Positions 22,501 through 32,990 of a DNA stretch of 64,000 nucleotides are shown one piece after another; position 1 is the first letter of the stretch, and every line of letters starts with the position of its first letter. The notes below the pieces were generated by a model that saw only the letters and a list, made by a program, of their open reading frames with translations, was not told where the DNA came from and searched no databases. Origin of the DNA: Lepidostoma basale (lineage: Eukaryota; Arthropoda; Insecta; Trichoptera; Lepidostomatidae); contig JAHDVF020001359.1 in NCBI GenBank assembly GCA_022606425.2, positions 124,001 to 188,000 on the forward strand, written 5' to 3'. Both the position numbers and the translations under genes were made by a program.

Positions 22501-25500
22501 TTCTTTAGTTCGGCGAAATTTTTTAGAAGAGTCGTTGTGACATTGCAGTCGCTTCCTTAGCTTATTGCCAGTCACCGGACTATACTTCAGGCTGGTCCAA
22601 GTACATGTTAGCCCTCGTTAGGTTGGTGGATGGCGCGCGACGGTCAATAAATTTGAATAGATCTGAGATGGCTATCTATAGACTACGATTCGTTCAAATT
22701 CTAAAAATCAGATCCTTCTCGTCAAGCTCGGGTGATTTCCTATTGTTGGCTATAGTTCTTACGTGGATCCTCTAAGCACCGAGTTAATCAAATGGCTTCA
22801 CTATATTCCGATTCTTCTCCTCCGAGAGAATACATGCAAATGTCCATTCCACCCAGCAATGACGTCGCGCGGGGTAATTAATTTAAGTTTATTACTCACA
22901 GAACAGCGCACATCGTAGGTAATTAAGATGTGTTTTTGTTCTTGGCTAGTTTTATTAGTTTTTTTTTATATATACCCTCGCCGTTGTGGTCCGAGAACAC
23001 GGAGTCACTGTTTACGAACCGCGATGTTTGTGGATTTATTAATGAAATGGTTATTACACAATAATGCGAACATTGTGATTGATCAAATATTTAATTTTTG
23101 ATTCGCGTAAACTTTAATATATCAAGGTGTTCTGCTCATTTCAGATACTGAATCAATTTTATGATAGTAGAAACAAAGTATTCTTGGCCATATATATTGA
23201 ATATTAACCATTTTAATTCATAGGTTTTAGTCTTAACCGCCCGCTGACTGTGCACACAGGTGTAGGTATATTCGAAGCCTCTGTATTCACCGCAATGGGC
23301 GGGAAGGAAAGATTGAAGCCTTGTTATGGCAACAACAATATCGTTCATTTCTACAATAGTTAAAGTTTAGTCTTCTGGTTTACATATTATTGTTTATAAT
23401 TTGTATATATATTTATGCATACTTAAGATATTACGATGTCCTTAATTCCCATCAAAATTCTAACGAATAAAAAGAACCTAGTACACTAAGTATGAAGTTA
23501 GACTGACGAGTACAACACACGATTGAAACAATAACGAAAATGTTTCTAACTTGATTGTTTTTATATTATATAATTAACGTGTATATATTTTATAATAACT
23601 TTAGATAAATATAATATTTTGTGGATGTTGGAAGATCGAAGTGTGCGCGGGAGATGCCTATTGGTGGCGATGAGGTTCGCAACCCATCACATCGCGTCTC
23701 CCGCGGGGCGAAAAGAGAAGATGGAGTGCCGCATCGGTTAAAGTGTGATAGTCCATTCTTTCTGCCTACCCTTTCGGGGAGACGGCGTGATGGTTAGTTA
23801 GTTTTTTTTTAATATATTTATTGTTTTATTTAAATTTTCAGACGGCCACAGACAGGCGCGCGCATCGGCAGGATCGTATTCCGGCGTCAGCAACGGCCAG
23901 TTCTACGGCGGCACCTTCCACACCCCCGACAACGGACCCACCATATTCAACCGCTTCGGGGACGAGCCGTCGGGCTCGCAGGGCGGGTCCTACGGGGGCG
24001 CGGGCCCCGGAGCCTTCGCCGGCGCAGGGTCGGCGGCAGGCGCGGGCTACGCGCCAGGCTTCGGGTTCATCCCCGGCGGACCCCCTTTCCAGAACCCCTT
24101 CGAATTTAACGACTTCTTCCAAGGGTACTTCAGAACCCTGAGCAATAATCTTGCCGCGTAAGTAAAGATTCGACAATGTTTCTGTTTCTCCGGGGCGCAC
24201 ACTTCCACCGCCGCTGAGGTGCTTCTGACGGGCGCGTCTCTAGTTTGCTAGAGACAATATTGCTTAACCTTGTTTTCTGCATCTCATCTACAATAAACTC
24301 TTTCTCGGTGATTTTGGTATTTCTTTGTACTAATATATTATTTGTTAAATAAAGGTGGAAGGATTACTAATTCTTTGCCAATTGGTGAAGTCATGTGGAA
24401 AACGTTTTTTCGAACTTTCCTGGACTAATCAATTTATAATAAAATGATGGAAGAGGATCTCTTGTTTTAGGTATAAATAACGAGAGCTAGTGTAGCTTGT
24501 TGGTTGTATGTAATAGCCTGGTGGCGGTTGCCTTGCCCTTCCAGCAGGCGCGCGGGTCCGCAGCAGCCGCTCTCCGTCTCCTCGGCGCACTCCGCCCTGC
24601 AGCTTCCGGGCGGCCCCGCCCCCGACAGGTATTACCCACCCCCGGGGCAGGATGGGATACTCTACCACACACCCTTAACACTTACACGGATGGAAGGCCG
24701 TTAAACTAAAGTCTAAATCTCCACACTTAATATTTTAATAAATACATACGTTATTGGATATTTTATTTCTTCTAAAAGAGATTAAATTTAGCAACTGGTA
24801 TATATTGTAAAGTTTAATTTGCAATTGAAGTTCACTGGTTTTGTATGTTTGTGTTAGAAAAAATATTAATGCTTCTTTGAAAATTACAATAATACTCCTA
24901 ATTTTATTTTAGTATGCATGATACAATATATCTAATTAGAATATGAAAATGTAAGTGTGTAGAGTTAAAAAGGTAATACTCGCCTCTCCAGAGCCTTCGA
25001 GAAGAATCTGGCCTACCAGCGCGCCGCCTTCAACGCAGCCCAGAAGGCTTTCCAAACGGCGTCCACCAACCGCTTCGGCTCCGCGCCCGAGTACCAGCTG
25101 TACGAGTTCGGGCCCGGGGGCTCCGGGGGGGCGGCGGGCGCCAGCGCCTCCCTCGGCCCTCACGGGGGACAGCAGTCTGCCTTCATCTACCCGGAAAATA
25201 GCGTGAGTATTTTTTAATCTTGGAGTAAAATTACCAATTTTCCAGGAAATTATATCTGTAATTGACGTATTTCGTATCTTAGGTTAACTTAATGCTTCGG
25301 ATACAATATTAAAAATAATTGGCGAATACCAATACACCTGTATGTTAAGGTGACACACACGCGCGCAATACTTATTTGCTTTATCCCAAAATTGAGCTTT
25401 GACATATTTAACATGTTGATAGTATAGCACTTGAAAGTAAAAAAGTAATTTCGGAAAATAACATAATACATTAAATAAAAAATAAAAAAACCTAATTGAA

Positions 25501-26571
25501 AAAAACGTCAACAAAAAATAAGAACATTCGTTTTGAGCAATAGCATAAAATAAGCAGCTTACTCAATTACAATTATTGTTCTATTCGCAGTAAAATTCAC
25601 TGAAATAAATTAATATAATACATAAACTATTTGAAGAATAATGTAATCAATAATTAAATAAAACGATGTGTTTTTTAACTACTTTCACTTTTGTCTTTAT
25701 TTCGACAGCGACCGGTTTCGCCAGGCTCGCTGCCATCAACAGACTGGTCTACTAGTCTGTCGATGCCAGCGAGCCTGGCGAAAAACATCGTTTTATTTAA
25801 TTATTATTTAAAATGAACTTCCATCAAGAGATTTCATTTGAATATTGTAATAGTATTAGATCAAATGATGGCAGATGCAAACCAAAAACAAAAAAATACT
25901 TTTACTTTCTTCATTTACAGCAATCTTCCAGTATGATAATTTTTAGGTTAAGGTAAATACAATTTTTGTATAATACAATATTTGATTTCACATTCAATAA
26001 ATTTTGGTCGAAGCGAGGCGATCAAATTTGATCCAGTAAAACCCTCATTTTTCTGTATCCGCTTTCATTGGTCTCTAAACTAAAATGAAGTCCTTCGAAA
26101 GAATGATCATCTCACTCATATATTCTACAAAAGAAAGAAGGTTATGTTATTATATATTAACCATAGTGTGTATTTCCCATTCAATTTTGAAATGCTCTAC
26201 TTATTATTTTTTACGAGTGTTGTTTATCTTACCTACAATAGATTGAATGACATACATGAAGGCAGCCCTTTTTAAATCCCAACATTAAAATAGGTTTCTC
26301 TGCAAACCCCGATTTTCATAACATATTGTTACTTCTATTTGGAATGCTCTGAGAATGATTATGACTCACCGAGTGATTTGTCCTGCAGGGGAGCCCCAAT
26401 GTGAACACTCGGTTCGGGACCCCGAACACGAAGCCCGGCGGCTCGTTCGGAGTGAGTTCCTCTTCGCACTCCAGCTCTGTGAATCTCAACGGTAAGAAGA
26501 CCACGCACAAGCAGGCTTCCACCTCCATCAACGACAACGGGAAGGTCACCACCTTCGTCGTGAGGGACTGA
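16523..26571 (+). CDS. Secreted Gly/Ser/Ala-rich protein, five exons (gene 2, complete model)
   Basis: Coding exons 16523-16580, 23842-24157, 24545-24628, 24992-25202 and 26389-26571 join with matching phases (1, 2, 2, 0), each flanked by GT and AG, to give 852 nt and a 283-residue protein. Residues 1-19 are a signal peptide with core ATLLLLAVAGG. The mature part has no cysteine. It starts basic (HRQARAS), continues as a Gly/Phe/Pro-rich region (about 30-125, with FGFIPGGPPF and FEFNDFFQGYF), a Pro/Gln/Ser linker, an Ala/Gln helix-prone stretch (FEKNLAYQRAAFNAAQKAF), a Gly/Ala-rich spacer and a C-terminal module. That module has a Ser tract (246-253), then NLNGKKTTH and SINDNGKVTTF. It vaguely recalls seroin-type silk proteins or other small insect secreted proteins, but I cannot assign a family. 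The second of two adjacent ATGs could also be used. Regulation beyond the TATA box is not visible. Confidence 0.85.
17420..17575 (+). repeat. Hairpin family 3 (AAACATGTCGAGAAA) fragment in gene 2 intron 1
   Basis: CCTTCAAAACATGTCGAG, then TTTTGATTCATAAAG, then TAACCCCTTAAATTTAT match the order in 36957-37155 and 63470-63600. Confidence 0.6.
18925..19440 (-). pseudogene. LINE C-terminal remnant, antisense in gene 2 intron 1
   Basis: The minus strand reads RLAAFEMWCYRRMMEIHWSE, then after frame damage LRAEFAEAAQGTP and RLAGDRTEWRERVK. These are the A-F-E-M-W-C-Y-R-R and D-R-T-E-W-R signatures near the end of insect LINE ORF2. It has stops and frameshifts. The plus ORF overlapping it is a shadow. 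Confidence 0.7.
20459..20502 (+). repeat. Heptamer tandem repeat (GTCGCGG)
   Basis: Six consecutive 7-bp units in gene 2 intron 1, in a GC-rich patch. The ATG frame across it is a by-product. Confidence 0.85.
21326..21429 (-). mobile_element. SINE-like element, copy 3 (truncated)
   Basis: The tail (TTAG)n, the CGGCGTGATGG end and the GGAGTGCCGCATCG segment are present; it breaks off at the TTTTCGCC point. Confidence 0.75.
23621..23803 (+). mobile_element. SINE-like element, copy 4, next to the gene 2 exon 2 acceptor
   Basis: Runs from GTGGATGTTGG to GGTTAGTTAG and ends 38 bp before exon 2. It lies in sense orientation in intron 1. Confidence 0.8.
23842..24157 (+). CDS. Gene 2 exon 2: Gly/Phe/Pro-rich region
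   Basis: The acceptor is TTTTCAG after a T-rich tract and the donor is GC|GTAAGT. The frame set by exon 1 stays open over all 316 nt and has biased codon use with G/C at third positions. It encodes a basic start, repeated Gly/Ser, then PGGPPFQNPFEF and an aromatic FFQGYF. Other open frames here are shadows. Confidence 0.85.
24545..24628 (+). CDS. Gene 2 exon 3: Pro/Gln/Ser linker
   Basis: A short 84-nt exon with acceptor CTTCCAG and donor CAG|GTATTA. It keeps the frame from exon 2 (phase 2 in, phase 2 out). A second AG three bases on (CAGCAG) would allow an alternative acceptor that drops one residue. Confidence 0.72.
24992..25202 (+). CDS. Gene 2 exon 4: Ala/Gln-rich helix-prone segment and Gly spacer
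   Basis: The acceptor is CTCTCCAG and the donor is AGC|GTGAGT. The exon enters in phase 2 and exits in phase 0. It encodes an alternating Ala/Lys/Gln stretch that could form an amphipathic helix, followed by a Gly/Ala/Ser spacer and a Gln/Phe/Tyr end. Confidence 0.82.
25649..25805. mobile_element. Foldback element, family 1, short copy in gene 2 intron 4
   Basis: Same arms as 6741-7052 but only 157 bp, lacking the inner part. The right arm also lacks the segment between CTGGCGAAA and AACATCG. Confidence 0.8.
26389..26571 (+). CDS. Gene 2 exon 5: C-terminal module and stop
   Basis: The acceptor is TGTCCTGCAG. Sixty codons then TGA at 26569-26571. It encodes the Ser tract and two related NGK segments (NLNGKKTTH, INDNGKVTT), the most conserved-looking part of the protein. 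Confidence 0.85.
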   Translation, partial: GSPNVNTRFGTPNTKPGGSFGVSSSSHSSSVNLNGKKTTHKQASTSINDNGKVTTFVVRD

Positions 26572-27106
26572 GCCACATCTTACCTTCCCTAATCTAGAAT
26601 AAGGAAAGACCTGGAACACGCGGAACACTAATCACAACAGTTTACATTCTAAAATGAATTGCTCCATATTAACATACTCGTACAGTGCGGAATGCCATAA
26701 TGTCAAATCGGGAGGAAGATTAATTCCCACAACGATTGAGGTACCAAATATTCCTAACACTTCAAAATGGACCAACTTTTAAATAGAACAAGATTCACAT
26801 GTAACAAATTTGATTAAAACTCCCGCAATGGCCGTGTGTAGAATCCAGAAGTAGGTATTATCAAGCACACCACGAGGGCAGCATGGAACAGTAGCCGCGG
26901 GGCGCCGTACAGGTCTCTAGTAATAAGTTTGTCTTTCAATCCATTCGTCGTACAACTTGACATTCATCGATCATCCGGTATGACGTAGTAGGAGATGTAA
27001 GGAAGAAGCTGTGGGTGAATTTTTGTGTGATATTATTACCTAAAATCAATTAAAGATTTTTGATATGTATTTATATTTATTTTTTGATTATGATGATTTA
27101 TTATAC

Positions 27107-27112
27107 AATAAA
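27107..27112 (+). terminator. Poly(A) signal for gene 2
   Basis: AATAAA lies 536 bp after the gene 2 stop. An ATTAAA variant sits near 27049. No earlier canonical signal was seen. Confidence 0.55.
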
Positions 27113-27130
27113 CGTAATTTTTTATACAAT

Positions 27131-27136
27131 TTATTT
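27131..27136 (-). terminator. Poly(A) signal for gene 3
   Basis: AATAAA on the minus strand (TTTATT on plus) is the first canonical signal after the gene 3 stop, 335 bp downstream. It lies within 25 bp of the opposite-strand signal of gene 2. Confidence 0.5.
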
Positions 27137-27470
27137 ATTTTAATCGTGAAACGTAAACACGCACATTTTATATTGTAATCATTTTCAGACCCTTCAAGCT
27201 AGAGCAGACCTAAAAACTAGTATAAACTAAATATTGACAAAAGGTCATACGTTTCGTACTGGTTTGACAAATACACCAAATTGTTAATTCGCCGCAGAGT
27301 GGAGTAGGGAACAGAATACTTGGCTCCGGATTAAGGGAACTTGGGTTCAATTCTAGAGACGATCTGATGCCTTATTCAAAGTAATATACCGTTATTTCTA
27401 CTCACTTGGACACAAAAAATGAATCGGTTAGGTAAACAAAAACGGGGGCGTTCATAGAATATGAAGATCC

Positions 27471-28441
27471 CTATGTTTTACTAAATGGTTTTGCGAGTTT
27501 ATCATCTACCCGCGGTCTAGGGGTGGTCTCCGGGTACCGAGGGCGGGGGCGGGGCGCCCCATCTCCGCGGACCGGCTTCCTGGAGCAGCTGCATACGGTC
27601 ACGAACCCCGGGGACTGCTCCGGATACTCCTGTCCCCTCCCGCCCACGTTGTAGTGGAAGTGGTCCGCGGGCGGGGGCTGCGCGGGCCTCCAATTGGACG
27701 ACCAGCCACTAGGAATTCTGACTCCGTGTCCTCGATTAATCGCAAATCCAGCATCGTGCCTCCTATCACTTTGGAAAGACTTGTGAGGATAATCCTGTGG
27801 GCGAATGTCGGGTACATCACGTTGGTTGTACCAAGGATCTGGAATGCTGGGATCATTTGATTTCCAATGTCCTTTCCAGTTTGCGGGCTCAAATTTTGGC
27901 GATTGCAAATATATTGAAGGGGCTTTATCGCCATGCACATCTGGGTTTATTACTATCGGACCACCCGATCTAGAGCTAGTTAGTATTATAGAAGGTTGCT
28001 CTTTGTCATTCTTCGGACCTTTCTCGCCATCCTCGTCGTGATTGATATCTTCAGGTCTTACCCCCTTAAATCCCTTAATAACCGGAACATCGGAACTGTC
28101 TGGTTTATCCTGCTGAGTGTCGTCATTCGTGGAGATTATTACTTGAACGTCGCTTATAACCTTTTTCGATTTTGATTCCGTGTCGGCCTCTTTATCTATT
28201 CCATAAACGCATATGCGATTTTTACAAACATAATTAATCTCGTCATCTCCGTCCGAACTCTTCTCATGTTGCGAGGGTCCAACATGCTGATTCACAATGA
28301 CCGTGTTGGTGTAAGCGAGAGGGTCTATCGAGTCTTTAGACAGTGGTTTAAAGACTTGAATGTTTCCTCTTGAAGGTGCATATCTCTCGGGTGTATCTGA
28401 CTCTCCGAAGTCTACTTTGGGTGCGATATTGAGTGCTCGTC
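27471..28441 (-). CDS. Gene 3 exon 2
   Basis: An open frame of 971 nt from the acceptor to TAG. The frame stays open upstream of the first apparent start near 28295, all the way to the acceptor, so the true N-terminal part is about 67 residues longer than the longest ORF. Confidence 0.82.
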
Positions 28442-28580
28442 CTAAGGAGTGAAAATGATCTTGTTTGTAAAGTGATAAACTAAAAAGTGATGAAATAGAT
28501 AAGTGACAATAATAAACCTACTCACCGGTTTTAGCTTGGATAATGAAATAAATCACAAATGCAATAAGTTTATTCTTCAT
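27471..28580 (-). CDS. Secreted Pro/charged-rich protein, two exons (gene 3, complete model)
   Basis: Exon 1 is 28580-28526 (18 codons plus one base, donor G|GTGAGT). Exon 2 is 28441-27471 (acceptor CTCCTTAG, stop TAG), with an 84-bp intron. The product is 341 residues. Residues 1-18 form a signal peptide or membrane anchor (LIAFVIYFIIQA). A charged central region (about 85-165) is rich in Asp, Glu and Lys; the C-terminal half is rich in Pro, Arg, His, Trp and Tyr. Only four cysteines occur, as CKNRIC (91, 96) and CSC (302, 304), which could form two close disulphides. No catalytic motif is seen. It converges on gene 2. Family not recognised; a secreted or matrix protein is inferred from composition. 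Confidence 0.8.
28526..28580 (-). CDS. Gene 3 exon 1: signal peptide
   Basis: ATG at 28580 followed by KNKLIAFVIYFIIQAKT, ending in phase 1 at a consensus donor. Too short to stand out as an open frame; supported by the matching phase of exon 2. Confidence 0.77.
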
Positions 28581-28803
28581 GTTAGCGCGACGTGTGTGAG
28601 GTGTGTGAGCACTAAATTGTTTTGACTCTTAACTTGAACTGAATTGCGATGTGCTGTCCTCACATCATCTTGTAAAATCACAGTTAATTGGTCACTTGCT
28701 TGCAAAATTATTGTCAACTCAGCCATTGGCGTCTTTACAAGAAATGGGAAATTTATTATTTCAACCCACCGGGTTGATGGAATCTCCGTGAAAACTAATG
28801 CAG

Positions 28804-28811
28804 CTTTTATA
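28804..28811 (-). promoter_or_regulatory. TATA box of gene 3
   Basis: CTATAAAAGC on the minus strand, with an initiator-like CCATCAAC about 33 bp downstream (near 28778). The leader would be about 195 nt before the ATG at 28580. Confidence 0.55.
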
Positions 28812-29774
28812 GCGAAGATAATCCTTGCATTGGGTGTTGGAAAATGATACCAGTTTAGGCTTAAATAAAATATTATAATAATATTGTGCCAGTGTATTAT
28901 ATTTCTATTTTAGATACATCAGACATCGTTTTTTCTCGAAGTGGTATTCTACCCACCTTGTAACATCTAAGTTAACCTTTAGTGGCTACGTCGAAGATCG
29001 GTACAAATCAATAGCGAATGTATTAATGTATTAATAAATGTCCAATTTCCGGTTGAAACCTGTTTGGCACAGCAGCTCGCTGGTCTGAAATTTGCTCCTC
29101 CGAGCGTCATTCAACCAATATACCAATAACAAAAAGTATACATACATTCGAGTATGTATCGATATACCTAAGAATGTACTTATGTTCTATTTAGATTACG
29201 TAATGTACTCACAAGCTTATTACTCACATGTTTGTACGAACCTAATAAAAACAGACACATACAAGACTGTTTGTTCGTACCTAACTAATCTAACGAGGAT
29301 TGCTTGTTGAACATCGCATACAAATCAGAGCGGTCATCAGAAGCGATCATAGCAGCTAGAGGCCTGTGACAAGTGACGTCTGCCGAATAGTTTGTTAGGA
29401 ACAACGTTCTCTCTCCAACTCCTTGGTAGAGACGAGCCTCGCCGATCCCCTGATGGTGACCTTCAGGTTTGATTACATCAATCATACATATTATTGTACA
29501 ATAAAAGTACTTGTCAATTGAGGATGAACTTATTATAAAAAAAAAACATTTTGTATTTCACAAAGCACTGTTCGTTCCATTAGAAAATCGTAAAAGTACA
29601 CAACTAAAATATGATCACCCCTTTTTTTACACGTATTTAATAAAGAACTCAAGAATTTGTTTGAATATTAAATAGCACTAAAAATCATCACTAAAGTAGA
29701 AATATGCCGACTGAAACAGTGATGGCAATAAGTATGACCTTGTGATGGACGTGTCAAAATCTAAAGTTATGGTA

Positions 29775-29985
29775 TTTGAAAATGAATAATGTATGACGGA
29801 TTGTGACATAAGTGTGAACGGTGTGAAATTAGAGCAAGTTACCGAATTTATTTATCTGGGAAGCATGTTTACAAAAGATAGAAAAAAAAGTTGTAGGGCC
29901 GACCCTTATATATGGAAGTGAAGCTTGGAGTTGGCAGAAGAAGGATGAAAGTAGGATAAATGCCGTAAAAATGAGATCACTAGGA
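29775..29985 (+). mobile_element. LINE-A, left part of a copy split by another LINE
   Basis: TTTATCTGGGAAGCATGTTT, then TATGGAAGTGAAGCTTGG and GATGAAAGTAGGATAAATGC encode the YLGSMFT, YGSEAW and DESRINA motifs of the 38414 copy. It stops at MRSLGR and continues at 31582. Confidence 0.7.
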
Positions 29986-29989
29986 AGAA

Positions 29990-31575
29990 AAAACAAACAA
30001 AAAAATATTAATATTACAAAAAAATCAGCATTCTGATCTGGACAAAAAGCAGACCCCAGTGTGCCTAACAGATGATTTGATCAATTTGATTTTGAATATA
30101 GTGAAGACAATATCGACATGCTCTTTAAAGATAACATATCTGATATTGAAATACCCAGTCGGAATTCCGGACCATCGATACTAAAATCTAAAATACTTCG
30201 CTAGATTTTTTAATAGCAAAAACAAAAAACCCTGAAATGAAACACCGAATGAAGTTTTAAAATTAATTGACGACTATCTTCTCAGGTTATTTAACATGAT
30301 ATGTTTAACACGGAGAATATCCCCCCAAGACCGGCTCAAATCCACGTTCATCACTCGCCCACAGAAACAACACCCAAAAAAGTGCAACGATTACCGGTTG
30401 ATATGCCTCATGAGCCACGTTTTGAATATGTTCTTAAAAATCATCCACTCCAGAATAAGAATAAAATGCGAAATGGATTTGGACAACTCACAATTTGGTT
30501 TTAGGAGTGGCTTTGGGACTAGAGAGGCATTGTTGGCAATAAATGTGCTACTGCAAAGACAGGGTGAAAAACGCGAATCTCGTCGATATGCATCTAAAGC
30601 GTAGTATAGATGACAAAGATGTAAATGTAGTTCAAATAAATGTACTGGAACCAGGAACCTATCATTAAACTTCAGAATGGAACATCGCAGGGTATTCCAA
30701 TTCAACGCGGAGTTCACCAAGGCTGTGTTTTGTCGCCTATGATGTTTAACCTGTGTTCCGACGCATTCAAAAAAGCACTACACAAGATAGATTTGGGAGT
30801 CAAAGTTAATGGCGTCTTTATTAATAACATCAGATACACTGATGATACTGTTATTTGCCACCAATAAATATTAATGACTTACAAGTGCTTGTCAATAGAA
30901 TCAATGGTGCAGGTGTAATGCTGGGACATGAATAGTAAAGCTAAGTTCATGATATATAGTCGACAGTACTACGCAGAGGCAAATCTTACTTTAAATGGTC
31001 TCAGCATAGAAAGAGTTGACAAATTTAAATATCTCGGCAGTGTTCTAGTTGAAAACATCAACCCAAAAATTGAAATTAGATACAAAATAGAGGTAGCACG
31101 TACAGAATTCAATAAAATGGGGGAGGTATGACGATAATATTAATTTGAAGCTCCTGCAAAGAATGGTTTAGTGTTAAGTTTGGTCGGTGCTTTTGGATGG
31201 AGTGGAGTCATGGACCCTCAAAATCAGCACCATGAACAGGCTAGAGGCATTCGAGATGTGGATAACTCGGAGAATGCTACGCATTATATGGACCGATATA
31301 GTTAGCAAAATTGGTGTGCTACAAAAAGCAAGAATAGATAGACAATTGCTGACTGATATTAAGGTTCAGAAAGTGTCCTACCTGGGTCATGTGCTTAAAG
31401 GAGAAAAGTACGAGCTGCTCCACTTGATCATTAAGGGCAAAATAGCGGGTCGTCGAGGTGTGGGAAGAAGACGGATCTCTTGGCTCCGAAACACTCGTGA
31501 CTGGACTGGGATTGGAACAGTCGAGGCACTATTCAGAACTGCGCAAGACAATAACATGCACTCTCAAGTGATAGT
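29990..31575 (+). pseudogene. LINE-B, non-LTR retrotransposon RT region, frame-broken
   Basis: Several plus frames in order give parts of one polyprotein: CNDYRLICLMSHVLNMFLK and QFGFRSGFGTREAL (30296-30604), then GIPIQRGVHQGCVLSPMMFN and IRYTDDTVI (30640-30867; the RT active site YTDD), then KFKYLGSVL (30928-31131), then MLLDGVESWTLK, AFEMWITRRMLRI, YLGHVL and GRRGVGRRRISWLRNT (31187-31582). The order is that of a standard LINE ORF2 from RT to C-terminus. At least three frame breaks and stops make it inactive. The endonuclease is missing. Confidence 0.85.
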
Positions 31576-31581
31576 CATTTA

Positions 31582-31868
31582 AAATGGTTTGAACATATGG
31601 AGGGAACGGATGATGGAAGAATGGTTAAAAATATATTGACAAGTAGTGTGAATGGAAAACGAAGTCGAGGGAGGCCACGGTAGACATGGCATGACCAAAT
31701 TAATCAATTACTAAAAGGTGACCATGCCAAATCGGAACAATTGACAAACGTGCGTGTCACGGTGTGTAAATGTGGAAGATCGCGAGAGTAATGTCAAAAT
31801 AGAAGAACCTGTCGGTCTCCTCTATACCTTCACCTCCGGGGAAACGACGTGACGGTTAGTTAGTTAGT
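31582..31868 (+). mobile_element. LINE-A, right part of the split copy
   Basis: Resumes at KWFEHME, continues RMVKNIL, SVNGKRSRGRPR, a stop where Trp is expected, then HDQINQLLKG. It ends at GGGGAAACGACGTGACGG(TTAG)n. Confidence 0.7.
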
Positions 31869-31914
31869 GTTTAACCTTCCAATAATTAGGGGACTTTTAA
31901 ATAAACTTTAGGCG

Positions 31915-32035
31915 TTAACACTGTGGAATTCCATAACGACTATTTTTTATTAATTTTAACACTGTTTTTCAACTATTGACATTCAAATGTGGAAAAAACA
32001 GTGTTTTAATTCATAAAAAAAATTGTAAGAGAATT
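31915..32035. repeat. Hairpin family 3 fragment
   Basis: GCGTTAACACTGTGGAATTC and GTGTTTTAATTCATAAAA match the edges of family 3 in inverted and direct order. Confidence 0.5.
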
Positions 32036-32457
32036 TCTGTGATTTATATATCACAAAAAAAATTGGTACGCCAGTGGAAGAAACCTGCTAGTTAAAAACT
32101 TGACGTTACCGCGTGTCATTGAGGATCTTCAGATGAGAAGAATGGCGTGGAGATAACAGACCAGGGATCTGGAACCGTTTAATAACGACAACGAGTCCGA
32201 GGATTTAAATGAACTTCAGAAATGCTATTTCAATACATAGACAAAATATGTATGTATATCCAGTCATACAGGTACGATTAAAGTGTATCGAACGTGACTT
32301 ATCAAAATTCAGTCCAGGCAAGTTGGCGATCTAAAGGATTTCAATACAACACCTGCTTAGAATACATCGTGCTCTGCCCAATAACCCCAAAACCTGATTG
32401 CGACCAACTATCACCTTACTTTTGACCGATAGCTACTAGACTAACTAACTATTATAA

Positions 32458-32498
32458 CTTTCGTATGAAGCACTTCATTTGTGGTGCGACATTAATAA
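32458..32498 (+). repeat. Short repeat shared with 40908-40965
   Basis: TCGTATGAAGCACTTCATT and GTGCGACATTA recur at 40.9 kb with few changes, both next to AATAAA-rich sequence. Confidence 0.4.
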
Positions 32499-32513
32499 AC
32501 ATTAATTTATTTA

Positions 32514-32815
32514 ACTAACTAACCATCGCCACACTGCTCCATCCTGACATAATTCTCGCGCCTCTTCTACATTCACACATCGTGACATGCATGATCGTCA
32601 ATTGTTCCTACTTCGAGCATGGCCGCCTTTTAGTAATTGCTTTATTTGGTCATGCCATGTATTCCTTAGCCTTCCTTAACTTCTTTTATCATTTTAACCA
32701 TTCTTCCCTCATCCATTTGTTCCATATGTCCAAACCATCTTAGCGACCCTTTTTTAATTTTATTTATCACGCCTTACATTCCTTTCTTACTTCATCATTA
32801 GATATTTTATCACAT
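32514..32815 (-). mobile_element. LINE-A fragment
   Basis: On minus it keeps the (TTAG) tail, CTACATTCACACATCGTGA complement, GGTCATGCCATGT and CCATATGTCCAAACCATCTT (HMERM region), but lacks the Tyr-Pro-Ser-Gly segment next to the tail. Confidence 0.65.
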
Positions 32816-32920
32816 ATGTGTATGTGAGTATATTTTGATTAGAAATTGAATATGAATGCTATTGGAAACACAGTACCATTATTGGATTTTCTTTTTAACA
32901 TGTATTCGAACTGTAAAACC

Positions 32921-32990
32921 GAAATTTGTTTCACCTTGCGAGGGCATTCTCTCTCCTTAGAATTCCCTCGCAAGGCGAAACAAATTTGTC
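32921..32990. repeat. Small perfect-stem hairpin
   Basis: GAAATTTGTTTCACCTTGCG pairs with its near-exact complement 20 bp later. The right arm runs into sequence shared with 12596-12690 (CAATCGTGTTTACTATTAT). Confidence 0.6.

Noticed and set aside
23838..24200. 120-aa minus-strand frame
   Set aside because: Mirror of gene 2 exon 2; it crosses both splice sites.
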